7,497 bases of DNA from Robiginitomaculum sp. (GCA_002733385.1 NVVO01000017.1:38587-46083); one strand, 5' to 3'. Positions 1 through 6,018 are shown, counted from the first letter of the stretch. Translations and numbers: made by a program. The notes: a model not told the origin generated them from the letters alone.

Positions 1-575
1 ACCTGGACGGCGAAATCCGCCGCCGCTTCAACCAGGGCAACGGTGCGCAAATGGTCGGTCTGGCGGTGACCAGTGGTGTTGGCGGCGAGATCCGACATCA
101 CCAAATCCGCCGGACCGTCAAGCATGTTCATCAACACCCGAGGGGCCATCTCGTCCATAAAGTCCATTTCGATGATTTCCGCTCCCGGAAATGGCTCAAC
201 CGGCAGAATGTCAATGCCGATCACCCGCCCCGGCTTGGCCTTAAGAGCGATTTGCGTCCAACTGCCCGGCGCGGTACCGAGATCGACAATGACCGCGCCT
301 GGCTTGAGGAGTTTAAATTTTTCGTCCAACTCGATCAGTTTGAAAGCGGCGCGGCTTCGATAACCCTTTGCTTTGGCTTTTTTAACATAAGGATCATTAA
401 GTTGACGGCGTAACCACAGTGTAGAAGATATTTTTCGACCGCGAGCGGTTTTAACCCGCTCGTCCATGAGGCGGGTATTGTCCTCGCCTTTGACATTTTG
501 CTTGCGCCATCTCCGGGCTGGCTCGGTGGACTTGCCGCCGCTCATTTTGCCTTTGGGGTCTTTATTCTTCGCCAT
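1..575 (-). CDS. rlmE: 23S rRNA (uridine-2552-2'-O)-methyltransferase RlmE, 3' end cut by window edge
   Basis: RlmE (FtsJ/RrmJ) methylates the 2'-O of U2552 in the 23S rRNA A loop, using SAM, late in 50S assembly. I translated 191 codons from an ATG at 573-575. Seen: the RSRAAFKL segment with Lys79, which aligns with catalytic Lys38 of E. coli RlmE; the SAM-binding loop DLGTAPGSW at residues 98-106; and MSDLAANTTGHRQTDHLR at 160-177, whose Asp162 aligns with catalytic Asp124. The last two members of the K-D-K-E tetrad would lie beyond the edge. About 40 extra basic residues precede the region matching the E. coli start, as is common in alphaproteobacterial homologues. The gene follows the Ppx/GppA gene in the same direction and its start overlaps that gene's end by 14 bases, so the two are probably co-transcribed and translationally coupled. 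The family assignment is firm. Confidence 0.95.
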   Translation of the reverse strand, partial: MAKNKDPKGKMSGGKSTEPARRWRKQNVKGEDNTRLMDERVKTARGRKISSTLWLRRQLNDPYVKKAKAKGYRSRAAFKLIELDEKFKLLKPGAVIVDLGTAPGSWTQIALKAKPGRVIGIDILPVEPFPGAEIIEMDFMDEMAPRVLMNMLDGPADLVMSDLAANTTGHRQTDHLRTVALVEAAADFAVQ

Positions 576-1755
576 GATTGCCACCGTTTTTACTGTTTTG
601 CCCGCCTTTTTGACTGTTATGCTTATCTGGAGAGTTCTGCATCAACCCCATCAATAACCCTTCGCGCAAGCCCCGATCCGCGACCCGGACTTTTTGGGAT
701 GGCCATAAACCGTAGACCACATCTAAAATGGCACATCCGGCAGTTATCATCGTGGCCCGGTCATCACCAACACAAGGCGTGGTCTGGCGTTGTGATAACG
801 GCATGGCGCTTAGGGCGCGGGCCGTGTCGATCAAGGCCGGGCCGTCCACCCAGATACCGTCAATTTTATCGCGCTGATAATGGGGCAAATTCATCATCAC
901 GCCCGCCAGGCTGGTGACCGTGCCCGACGTGCCGACAATATGGCCGTCGCCGTCCCTGAACATATTGGTAAATTGTTTGTCTTTGTTTTGTTTTTGGATT
1001 TCGTCCAAAACATGAGCTTTCATAGCCGCGTACCAACCTGCCCTGTCTGTGTGGTCTTCGGGATACATTTCGGATAAGTTAACCACCCCAATGGGCAAAG
1101 AAACCCAGGCGGAAATCGGTGGGCGGTGCAGGCGGCTCTTGCTATTGTCCGAACGCAGACGGCGCACGTCCACCCATGATAATTCGGTTGAGCCGCCGCC
1201 GATATCGATGACCAGTGCCACATCTTTGCTGGTGTCGATAATATTTAAGACACCCATGACGGCAAGCCGGGATTCCACACGCGGCGATATGGTCTCGAAC
1301 CTAAGTCCGGTTTCTTTTTTGACCCGCTCCAGAAACTCGTCGCCGTTTTCTGCGGCCCGACAAGCCTGGGTGGCAATACAGCGCCAGCGTTTGACAGATT
1401 TGGCTTTCATTTTGTTGGCGCATACGGCGATAGCCTCCACCGCCATGTCCATGCTTTTCTGGGATAACCGCCCTGTGCTGGCCAAACCTGCACCGAGCCG
1501 CACCACACGGGAAAACGAGTCTACAACTTTGAAATTGTTGTTAATGTCGTTGCTAGACCCCTTGATGGTTGAGCGGGACGTTGCGCAGGCAATCAGCAGG
1601 CGGCAATTATTCGTACCAAGGTCTATGGCAGCATAATATTGCGGTTTGCGCCGCGTCCGGCGTTGCCGCTTTATATTTTCACTCTTTATATTTTCACTCT
1701 GGGGCACGGACATACCGCCATCGCCACCAGAGCCGGACGCAGTATCTTCCGGCAT
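562..1755 (-). CDS. Ppx/GppA phosphatase family protein
   Basis: This is a 397-residue member of the exopolyphosphatase / guanosine pentaphosphate phosphohydrolase family, an actin-like ASKHA fold. Seen: phosphate-1 motif AAIDLGTNNCRLLIA near residues 42-56; ATQACRAAENGDEFL at 128-142; ISPRVESRL at 156-164, whose Glu161 aligns with catalytic Glu121 of E. coli Ppx; phosphate-2 motif VIDIGGGSTELSW at 182-194; GTSGTVTSLAG at 275-285; and ADRGLREGLL near the end. It lacks the C-terminal HD-like domains of the roughly 500-residue E. coli enzymes, like the short alphaproteobacterial form often found beside rlmE. Whether it acts on polyphosphate, pppGpp or both cannot be told from sequence. The N-terminal 35 residues are low-complexity and basic, with a tandem SENIK repeat. 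The 1755 start is the first ATG; Met15 is an alternative, and neither has a strong Shine-Dalgarno. The C-tail is also low-complexity (Gly/Asn/Lys). Confidence 0.93.
   Translation of the reverse strand: MPEDTASGSGGDGGMSVPQSENIKSENIKRQRRTRRKPQYYAAIDLGTNNCRLLIACATSRSTIKGSSNDINNNFKVVDSFSRVVRLGAGLASTGRLSQKSMDMAVEAIAVCANKMKAKSVKRWRCIATQACRAAENGDEFLERVKKETGLRFETISPRVESRLAVMGVLNIIDTSKDVALVIDIGGGSTELSWVDVRRLRSDNSKSRLHRPPISAWVSLPIGVVNLSEMYPEDHTDRAGWYAAMKAHVLDEIQKQNKDKQFTNMFRDGDGHIVGTSGTVTSLAGVMMNLPHYQRDKIDGIWVDGPALIDTARALSAMPLSQRQTTPCVGDDRATMITAGCAILDVVYGLWPSQKVRVADRGLREGLLMGLMQNSPDKHNSQKGGQNSKNGGNHGEE
1669..1700. repeat. Tandem 15-bp duplication inside the Ppx/GppA gene
   Basis: The plus strand reads TTTATATTTTCACTC at 1670-1684 and again, identically, at 1685-1699; period-15 identity holds over 1669-1700. 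It is in frame, so the encoded protein gains a repeated Ser-Glu-Asn-Ile-Lys near residues 20-29, in the poorly conserved N-terminal tail. Probably a slippage duplication with little effect on the enzyme. Confidence 0.95.
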
Positions 1756-1912
1756 TTCAACTCAACTTTCTGGCTGGGCGCAATTTAAAGCGCACACATC
1801 GCCTATTCCTCTACAGGATAACCAAAACCGGTCTAAAAAAGCTAGTGCTAATTTGAGAATATGCCACAAATCTCCAGATGGGCTATATTTGATTTGATAT
1901 AACAAGGCTGAA

Positions 1913-1940
1913 TTGACATTTGCCAGCTTGCGGCCATAAT
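1913..1940 (+). promoter_or_regulatory. Sigma-70-type promoter for the 41-aa gene, implying a leaderless mRNA
   Basis: A perfect TTGACA lies at 1913-1918 and CATAAT (5 of 6 to TATAAT) at 1935-1940, with a 16-bp spacer. A start site 6-8 bases beyond the -10 box falls at about 1946-1948, that is, on or just before the ATG at 1948. No Shine-Dalgarno precedes that ATG, which fits leaderless translation. The same promoter could also feed murA, 230 bases downstream. Confidence 0.7.
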
Positions 1941-1947
1941 ATTGACT

Positions 1948-2073
1948 ATGGATGAACAAAAATCAGAAAAACAAAAACAACATGAAGCCCGCGAGGCCCG
2001 GATCGCCAAAGCCCTGCGCGATAATTTGCGCCGCCGCAAGCAGGCGGTTAAGAAGCGCAATATTTCTAAATAA
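1948..2073 (+). CDS. Small highly basic hypothetical protein (41 aa)
   Basis: The frame ATG 1948-1950 to TAA 2071-2073 encodes 41 residues: an acidic/polar start (MDEQKSEKQKQHEAREAR) followed by IAKALRDNLRRRKQAVKKRN. The whole chain is predicted to be charged helix, with about 15 Lys/Arg, no Cys and no membrane segment. I remember short alphaproteobacterial hypotheticals with a similar core (ALR.NL.RRK), but I cannot name a family. Support for it being real: a near-consensus promoter placed directly at the start codon, and a strongly protein-like composition. It lies 105 bases upstream of murA in the same direction, so it may share a transcript. A nucleic-acid-binding role is only a guess from charge. 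There is no Shine-Dalgarno. Confidence 0.75.
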   Translation: MDEQKSEKQKQHEAREARIAKALRDNLRRRKQAVKKRNISK

Positions 2074-2178
2074 CTTTCCTCGAAATAATATATAGTAAGC
2101 GGCCCTAATTTGGCCTAACAATTTGATGACAATTGATTCCGTTTAGTTGTTTGGAGATATGACCAGTGAGTAAGTCTA

Positions 2179-3450
2179 ATGGATAAAATTGTTATAGAAG
2201 GCGGCACCCCCTTATCGGGTCAGATTTCCATTAGCGGGGCTAAAAACTCGGCCCTCAAGCTTATGGTGGCCTGTTTGCTCACCGACGAGGTTTTAACACT
2301 GACCAATATGCCTAATCTACGCGATACCCGGTTTTTGGGGCATTTACTGGAGAATTTCGGGGTTGAGGTGAAGGACGGGGACAAAAAGCATAATGGACAC
2401 CTTAGCTTACATGCCAAAACCCTAAGCTCCACAACCGCGCCCTATGATCTGGTGCGAAAAATGCGGGCCAGCTTTAATGTACTTGGCCCGATTTTGGCGC
2501 GGGCCCATAAGGCCAAAGTGTCTTTGCCCGGCGGTTGTGCCATCGGTGCGCGGCCCGTAGATTTGCATTTAAATGCGCTCAAGGCCATGGGGGCCGAAAT
2601 CGAACTCAGCGAAGGCTATGTCATTGCGACGGCCAAAGGCGGCCTTAAAGGTGCGGAGATAACTTTCCCGTTCATCAGTGTTGGCGCCACCGAACATGCC
2701 ATGCTGGCGGCGGTATTGGCCAAGGGCGAAACCGTCCTGAACAACGCGGCGCGGGAGCCAGAAATTGTCGATCTGGCCAAATGCCTAAACGCTATGGGCG
2801 CAAAGATTAGCGGCGCCGGACGTTCCGAAATCACCATAGAGGGTGTAGAGAAACTGGGCGGCACAACATATGCCGTCGTGCCTGACCGCATCGAAGCCGG
2901 CACTTATGCGTTGGCGGCAGCGACAGTAGGCGGAGCCGTGCGCCTGGTCAATGTGCGCTCGGATCATTTGGGCTCATTATGGCCGTTGATCGCCCAAGCC
3001 GGGGCAAAGGTGACAATGGACGAAAATTCGGTTCTGGTCGAGCGCCACGGTACCCCCATTCATCCGGTGGACGTGGAAACCCAGGCTTATCCAGGTTTTC
3101 CGACCGATTTACAGGCTCAATTTATGGCCATGGTGTGTCTGGCAGACGGGGTGTCGATCATTCGCGAAAATATTTTCGAAAACCGGTTTATGCACTGCCC
3201 GGAATTATCGCGCATGGGGGCCAATATCACAGTCACAGGCCGCGAAGCTATCATTAGAGGCGTGCCCAAACTTAAGGGCGCACAAGTCATGGCTACGGAT
3301 TTGCGGGCTTCAGCCAGTTTGATAGCGGCAGGTTTGGCCGCAGAGGGCATCACCGAAGTTGGCCGGGTTTATCATCTGGACAGAGGCTTTGAACAAATAG
3401 AAGTTAAGCTTGGCAATTGCGGCGCGCGCATAAAACGGGTATCAGAATAA
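2179..3450 (+). CDS. murA: UDP-N-acetylglucosamine 1-carboxyvinyltransferase MurA
   Basis: MurA transfers enolpyruvate from PEP to UDP-GlcNAc in the cytoplasm, the first committed step of peptidoglycan synthesis and the target of fosfomycin. The product is 423 residues (E. coli 419) and aligns along its length. Seen: SGAKNSALKL with Lys22/Asn23 at 19-28; PYDLVRKMRAS at 88-98; active-site loop SLPGGCAIGARPVDLH at 115-130, with Cys120 equivalent to E. coli Cys115; AAREPEIVD at 190-198; FPTDLQAQF at 307-315 with the general-base Asp310; ENRFMHCPELSRMGA at 334-348; and MATDLRASAS at 371-380. With the catalytic Cys kept, fosfomycin sensitivity at target level is expected. The ATG at 2179 gives the same N-terminus as E. 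coli (MDKIVIEGGTPL). Its Shine-Dalgarno is weak (GTGAG eight bases upstream). The DUF2948 start follows 2 bases after the stop, so the genes likely form an operon. Confidence 0.98.
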   Translation: MDKIVIEGGTPLSGQISISGAKNSALKLMVACLLTDEVLTLTNMPNLRDTRFLGHLLENFGVEVKDGDKKHNGHLSLHAKTLSSTTAPYDLVRKMRASFNVLGPILARAHKAKVSLPGGCAIGARPVDLHLNALKAMGAEIELSEGYVIATAKGGLKGAEITFPFISVGATEHAMLAAVLAKGETVLNNAAREPEIVDLAKCLNAMGAKISGAGRSEITIEGVEKLGGTTYAVVPDRIEAGTYALAAATVGGAVRLVNVRSDHLGSLWPLIAQAGAKVTMDENSVLVERHGTPIHPVDVETQAYPGFPTDLQAQFMAMVCLADGVSIIRENIFENRFMHCPELSRMGANITVTGREAIIRGVPKLKGAQVMATDLRASASLIAAGLAAEGITEVGRVYHLDRGFEQIEVKLGNCGARIKRVSE

Positions 3451-3452
3451 TT

Positions 3453-3881
3453 ATGGCAACGAGATTGAGATTATTGGCGGAAACAGGCGACAGTTTAAAT
3501 GTCGTATCGGCGGCATTGCAAGACGCGATTGTCCGGGTCGGGGATATTTATTATGACCGCAGCGGGCGCTCATTGGTGATTATCACCAGTCGCTATTGCC
3601 ACGAGACCGACACACCCAGCCGGATTAAATCCGGGCTTGGCTTGCACAATGTCCTGTCGGTACAGATGAAAAGCATTGACCGAAGCGATCCAGATGCATT
3701 TTTGGTTTTGTTGTCCATGCAGTTTTTACCGGCGCAAAAACCGCCGGGCGGTGAAATCCGTCTGGTATTTGCTGGCGGCGGCGAAATTCGCGTTGCTTGC
3801 GAATGTCTGGAGGTCAGGTTGATTGATATTCAGGCGGCCCGCACCACGAAAAGCATTCCGCTCCACCCAATAAATGAGTGA
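3453..3881 (+). CDS. DUF2948 family protein
   Basis: This 142-residue protein resembles the DUF2948 family as I know it from Alphaproteobacteria. The N-terminal half has the LLAETGDSLNVVSAALQDAIVRVGDI pattern (split over residues 6-31), followed by a GLHNVLSVQ segment, DPDAFLVLL, and the hallmark C-terminal stretch PPGGEIRLVFAGGGEIRV with CECLEVRLID. Function is unknown; no catalytic motif, signal peptide or membrane segment is visible. I chose ATG 3453, two bases after the murA stop, over an in-frame ATG at 3417 that would lie inside murA; the family starts near this point. The end overlaps the UPF0262 start by 8 bases (ATGAGTGA), implying translational coupling. In many alphaproteobacteria, as I recall, hisD follows this gene, and here it does not. 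Confidence 0.88.
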   Translation: MATRLRLLAETGDSLNVVSAALQDAIVRVGDIYYDRSGRSLVIITSRYCHETDTPSRIKSGLGLHNVLSVQMKSIDRSDPDAFLVLLSMQFLPAQKPPGGEIRLVFAGGGEIRVACECLEVRLIDIQAARTTKSIPLHPINE

Positions 3882-4350
3882 AAACGACCATTATATAAGC
3901 GAGCTGCATATTGACGCCAACAGCTTGCCCGTCACCAGTCCCGAAATGGAGCATGAACGCCGGGTAGCAATTTTTGATCTGTTGGAAGAAAACCTATTCT
4001 GCCCCAAAGATTCAGCCTGCGGGCCTTATATTGTCAATATGTCATTGCACGAGGGCCGCTTGGTTTTGGAGATACAGCGCACCAACGGCATGCCGCGCGG
4101 CACGGTTTCGTTTTCTCTCAAACCTTTTGCCCGCATCATCAAAGATTATTTTATGATTTGCGAAGCCTACCATGATGCGATCCGCACAGCCACCACGGCG
4201 CAAATCGAAGCCATAGATATGGGACGGCGCGGTCTGCATAATGAAGGCTCGCGTTTGTTTGAAGACAGTTTACGTAATGCCGCCGAAGTAGATTTCAATA
4301 CCTCAAGGCGTCTGTTTACCCTGATCTGCGCCCTGCATAGGCGGCCATAA
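3874..4350 (+). CDS. UPF0262 family protein
   Basis: This 158-residue protein has the conserved signature of UPF0262, an uncharacterised alphaproteobacterial family. Seen: SPEMEHERRVAIFDLLEEN at 22-40; GPYIVNMSLHEGRLVLEI at about 50-67; a central block LKPFARIIKDYFMICEAY at about 82-99; QIEAIDMGRRGLHNEGS near 110-126; and the terminal EVDFNTSRRLFTLICALH. It is probably cytosolic and mostly alpha/beta, with no known enzymatic residues. It sits between DUF2948 (8-base overlap) and the phosphatase gene (TAATG, 1-base overlap), so the three are almost certainly co-translated. Role unknown; the persistent linkage to cell-wall, histidine and translation genes in relatives has not, to my knowledge, been explained. 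Confidence 0.92.
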   Translation: MSENDHYISELHIDANSLPVTSPEMEHERRVAIFDLLEENLFCPKDSACGPYIVNMSLHEGRLVLEIQRTNGMPRGTVSFSLKPFARIIKDYFMICEAYHDAIRTATTAQIEAIDMGRRGLHNEGSRLFEDSLRNAAEVDFNTSRRLFTLICALHRRP

Positions 4351-4787
4351 TGGGGACGAAAACCAAATTGCCAGCTTCCATATTATTTGTATGTACGCTG
4401 AATTCCATCCGCTCACCCATGGCCGAGGGCCTGATGAAGCAAAAGCTTGGGGCGGATATATATGTGCAGTCCTGCGGTCTGGAGGCCGGAGAGTTGAGCA
4501 GTTTAATGGTCGCCGTTATGGGCGAGAAAAATATTGATATGGCCGCCCATAAAGCCAGAACATTATCGGAAATATCCGACACCAGTTATGATATTGTCAT
4601 TGCCTTTACCGAAGATGTAGAGGAGGCAGTACGGGCCGTATTTGACGATAGTGATACCCGGATAGAATGCTGGCCGACCCCGGATCCAACCCAGGGCGCT
4701 ATGGATGTGCGCGCCATGATGGACAATTTTCGCGCCGTGCGCGATGTGATCGAGATGCGGATTGATAAGGAATTTGTAAGGCTGTGA
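4350..4787 (+). CDS. Low-molecular-weight protein-tyrosine-phosphatase-like protein (arsenate reductase-related)
   Basis: A 145-residue LMW-PTP-fold protein. Seen: the P-loop VCTLNSIRSPMAEGLM, with nucleophile Cys15 and Arg21-Ser22 (C-X5-R-S), and the acid-loop Asp112-Pro113 in WPTPDPT. Both catalytic elements of the family are kept, so phosphatase activity is plausible. Arsenate reductases of the ArsC/Wzb type share this fold, and databases often label this alphaproteobacterial gene arsC. I see no extra Cys pair typical of the thioredoxin-coupled ArsC (only Cys15, Cys42 and Cys107), so arsenate reduction is doubtful. The start overlaps the UPF0262 stop by one base. In relatives this gene usually leads directly to infA; here 1.7 kb intervenes. 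No clear terminator follows. Confidence 0.85.
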   Translation: MGTKTKLPASILFVCTLNSIRSPMAEGLMKQKLGADIYVQSCGLEAGELSSLMVAVMGEKNIDMAAHKARTLSEISDTSYDIVIAFTEDVEEAVRAVFDDSDTRIECWPTPDPTQGAMDVRAMMDNFRAVRDVIEMRIDKEFVRL

Positions 4788-5069
4788 AGATTTTGGGATT
4801 TGTCCAAGACGTCTAAAGTGAAAAGCTTTGATTGGAAACATTGGCCATAGTCTTCATGTTTGGCGTAAAAAATCAAGAACGCCTCCTCGGTCGGCCTTAC
4901 TGCAATGGTGTCTGAAATTTGGCGGCAAATTGGATGAAGATTGCTCCATTACAAATATGCTAAAATCTTGCCGATTTTTCGACGGGATTCAGTATTTGAT
5001 TGTTAATGTAATCTGGTCTAGTATTTGCGGTGTAGTTGGCGACACGCCGAAAAATAAAGTGGACTTTTA
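4788..5069. other. Intergenic stretch, no supported gene
   Basis: These 282 bases begin the accessory insertion between the phosphatase gene and infA. A frame open from TTG 4828 to TAA 5070 exists, but its translation looks unprotein-like (Cys/Trp-rich, no family resemblance), it lacks a ribosome-binding site, and I do not call it. The right part carries a plausible promoter for the downstream exported protein. I see no insertion-sequence ends or target duplications. Confidence 0.5.
4996..5024 (+). promoter_or_regulatory. Candidate sigma-70 promoter for the exported protein gene
   Basis: TTGATT at 4996-5001 (4 of 6 to TTGACA) and TAGTAT at 5019-5024 (4 of 6 to TATAAT) are separated by 17 bp. 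Transcription would start near 5031, giving a 39-base leader to the ATG at 5070. The match is moderate, and AT-rich sequence makes chance hits likely. Confidence 0.35.
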
Positions 5070-5594
5070 ATGATAGGCTTGCACAAATATTTTGTAAATA
5101 ACCTTGTTTTCATGGGTAGTAACACTGACCCGGCTGTCGATGGTAGACTGGATGTTGCACGTGCAGAAATTGGTGCGGCTCCTGACAAAAAATCCATGAT
5201 GGCTCGAGTTCGAGCAAGGTTAAAACTAGTAGGACTCGCTACAGTGCTAGCGGCAGCACCAGTATACGCTCAAAAATCAGGAACGAACAACAAACCAACC
5301 CCAGCAGTAGCGAGTACAGACGGTGGACAGGTTAAGCCGACTTTGGTGATTGATACGATTGATGGGAAAGCAGTGGTAGACACTGAGGAATTCTCGCTTG
5401 ATATGCAACAACAAGCAATTAACTTGGCGCTAGAAGCAGTGCCGGAAGCGGGGCCCTATATTGATGACAATGGGGATTTTAGTCTTAAGAAAGCGGTTTT
5501 GGAAGGCGGCATGGATCCGGTTGATGCGGCGGGGTTGCAGGCCGACTGGGCCGAAGCATACAGTGCTGCGTCCAGAAAGGTGCTTAAAGCCTAA
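5070..5594 (+). CDS. Exported hypothetical protein with a Sec-type signal sequence
   Basis: I do not recognise the family. The longest frame is 174 residues. Residues 43-67 look like a signal peptide: MMARVRARLK (basic), LVGLATVLAAAP (hydrophobic), then VYA with likely cleavage after Ala67. The mature part (about 107 residues) starts with a polar Gln/Ser/Asn/Pro/Thr linker (68-90). A compact acidic domain follows, with VIDTIDGKAVVDTEEFSLD, a helix-like QQQAINLALEAVPEAGPYID, DNGDFSLKKAVLEGGMDPVD and a final Ala-rich helix. It has no Cys and no catalytic signature; periplasmic location is inferred. The start is uncertain: ATG 5070 has the only Shine-Dalgarno-like GTGGA at a sensible distance but puts 42 residues before the signal; Met15 (5112) and Met43/44 (5196/5199) are alternatives, the latter giving a classic signal peptide. 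The gene is followed by its own terminator, so it is probably monocistronic. Not part of the usual cluster. Confidence 0.7.
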   Translation: MIGLHKYFVNNLVFMGSNTDPAVDGRLDVARAEIGAAPDKKSMMARVRARLKLVGLATVLAAAPVYAQKSGTNNKPTPAVASTDGGQVKPTLVIDTIDGKAVVDTEEFSLDMQQQAINLALEAVPEAGPYIDDNGDFSLKKAVLEGGMDPVDAAGLQADWAEAYSAASRKVLKA

Positions 5595-5612
5595 GTTTTT
5601 TGCATTAAATAT

Positions 5613-5639
5613 GATATAATCGCGTGATTATATTTTTTT
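5613..5639 (+). terminator. Rho-independent-like terminator of the exported protein gene
   Basis: The arms ATATAATC (5614-5621) and GATTATAT (5626-5633) form a perfect 8-bp stem around GCGT, immediately followed by a run of seven T (5633-5639). It lies 18 bases after the stop codon. The stem is AT-rich, so termination may be only moderate. Confidence 0.7.
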
Positions 5640-5701
5640 GATTCTGGTGCAACAATCTTCGACTAGTATCCCTCAAAATGATGAGTTTGTAGCTGTACCT
5701 C

Positions 5702-5743
5702 GTGGGTATGTGGATAAGCGGCAAAGCCGCTTTACCCACCATA
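5702..5743. repeat. Strong intergenic hairpin with two alternative outer pairings
   Basis: The core is AAGCGGC (5716-5722), loop AAA, GCCGCTT (5726-5732), a perfect 7-bp stem. Directly next to it TACCCAC (5733-5739) pairs perfectly with GTGGGTA (5702-5708), leaving seven bases bulged. Alternatively the TATGTGG at 5707-5713 pairs with CCCACCATA (5735-5743) with small bulges. There is no T-run on either strand, so it is not a standard intrinsic terminator. It sits between convergent genes and could cap the 3' end of either transcript, be a short repeat element, or belong to a small RNA. Confidence 0.7.
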
Positions 5744-5759
5744 TCCAGAGGTTCTATAA

Positions 5760-5927
5760 TTAGACTACGTTACCCAAGAGGTGAGATTTCAAATCTTCAA
5801 AATTAGGTTCACCGTTTTTGCGGCTAACATCTTGTAGGTAATGGGCGGATTTTTCAAACTGCGTCCAGGTTATCGTACCGTCCTCGTTTACAATGGTGAG
5901 TTCTTTGTATTCCTCCAAAGCAATCAT
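5760..5927 (-). CDS. Small acidic hypothetical protein (55 aa)
   Basis: The minus-strand frame ATG (5925-5927) to TAA (5760-5762) encodes 55 residues with a convincing soluble-protein composition: MIALEEYKELTIVNEDGTIT, then WTQFEKSAHYLQDVSRKNGE and PNFEDLKSHLLGNVV. It is acidic (10 Asp/Glu against 5 Lys/Arg), with no Cys, signal or membrane helix. The helix-NEDGTITW-helix arrangement recalls a degenerate EF-hand loop (Asn14, Asp16, Gly17 and Ile19 fit; positions 1 and 12 do not), so calcium binding is not claimed. Family unknown. In-frame stops just upstream rule out a much longer form; the Shine-Dalgarno is weak. It is divergent from the ArsR-type regulator, with the 38-bp palindrome lying 53 bases upstream, suggesting the regulator controls it. 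It converges on the exported-protein gene. Confidence 0.55.
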   Translation of the reverse strand: MIALEEYKELTIVNEDGTITWTQFEKSAHYLQDVSRKNGEPNFEDLKSHLLGNVV

Positions 5928-5980
5928 TCCAATTTTCCCAAACCACCCATATCCCTACACAATTCACGAAAGAGCTTGCC

Positions 5981-6018
5981 TTATCATAATAACTAAACTA
6001 GTTTAGTTATTATGATAA
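5981..6018. promoter_or_regulatory. 38-bp perfect palindrome overlapping the regulator's start codon; probable operator
   Basis: The arm TTATCATAATAACTAAACT (5981-5999) is followed without spacer by its exact reverse complement (6000-6018). The regulator's ATG, 6012-6014, lies inside the right arm. By symmetry, TATGAT, a good -10-like hexamer, occurs on both strands near the two ends (6011-6016 plus; 5983-5988 minus). A plus-strand TTGCCT (5976-5981) and TAGTTT (5999-6004), 17 bp apart, would start transcription at about the ATG. ArsR-family dimers bind inverted repeats that overlap promoters, so autorepression plus control of the divergent 55-aa gene is a natural reading. In RNA the arms would fold over the start codon. 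Confidence 0.75.

Noticed and set aside
51..413. Plus-strand open frames across the rlmE region (also 73-363 and 498-917)
   Set aside because: They are antisense to a well-supported rlmE frame with catalytic motifs and show no protein-family resemblance.
1049..1636. 195-residue plus-strand open frame antisense to the Ppx/GppA gene
   Set aside because: The minus-strand frame carries all family motifs; the plus-strand translation is Arg/Ser/Thr-rich and lacks any recognisable domain.
2140..2148. GTTTAGTT upstream of murA, matching part of the palindrome arm, as a second operator
   Set aside because: Only eight bases match and there is no inverted partner; chance is sufficient.
4828..5070. 80-residue open frame from TTG, ending on the ATG of the exported protein gene
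   Set aside because: No ribosome site, unlikely composition (Trp/Cys-rich), promoter-like sequence inside it; the TAATG junction is probably chance.
5459..5508. EF-hand-like DDNGDFSL segment in the exported protein
   Set aside because: Loop positions 1 and 12 are Tyr and Lys rather than Asp and Glu, so calcium binding is not supported.
5638..5763. 41-residue plus-strand frame from TTG (or 38 residues from GTG 5647) after the terminator
   Set aside because: It overlaps the T-run and the hairpin, has no ribosome site, and collides with the end of the better-supported minus-strand small gene.
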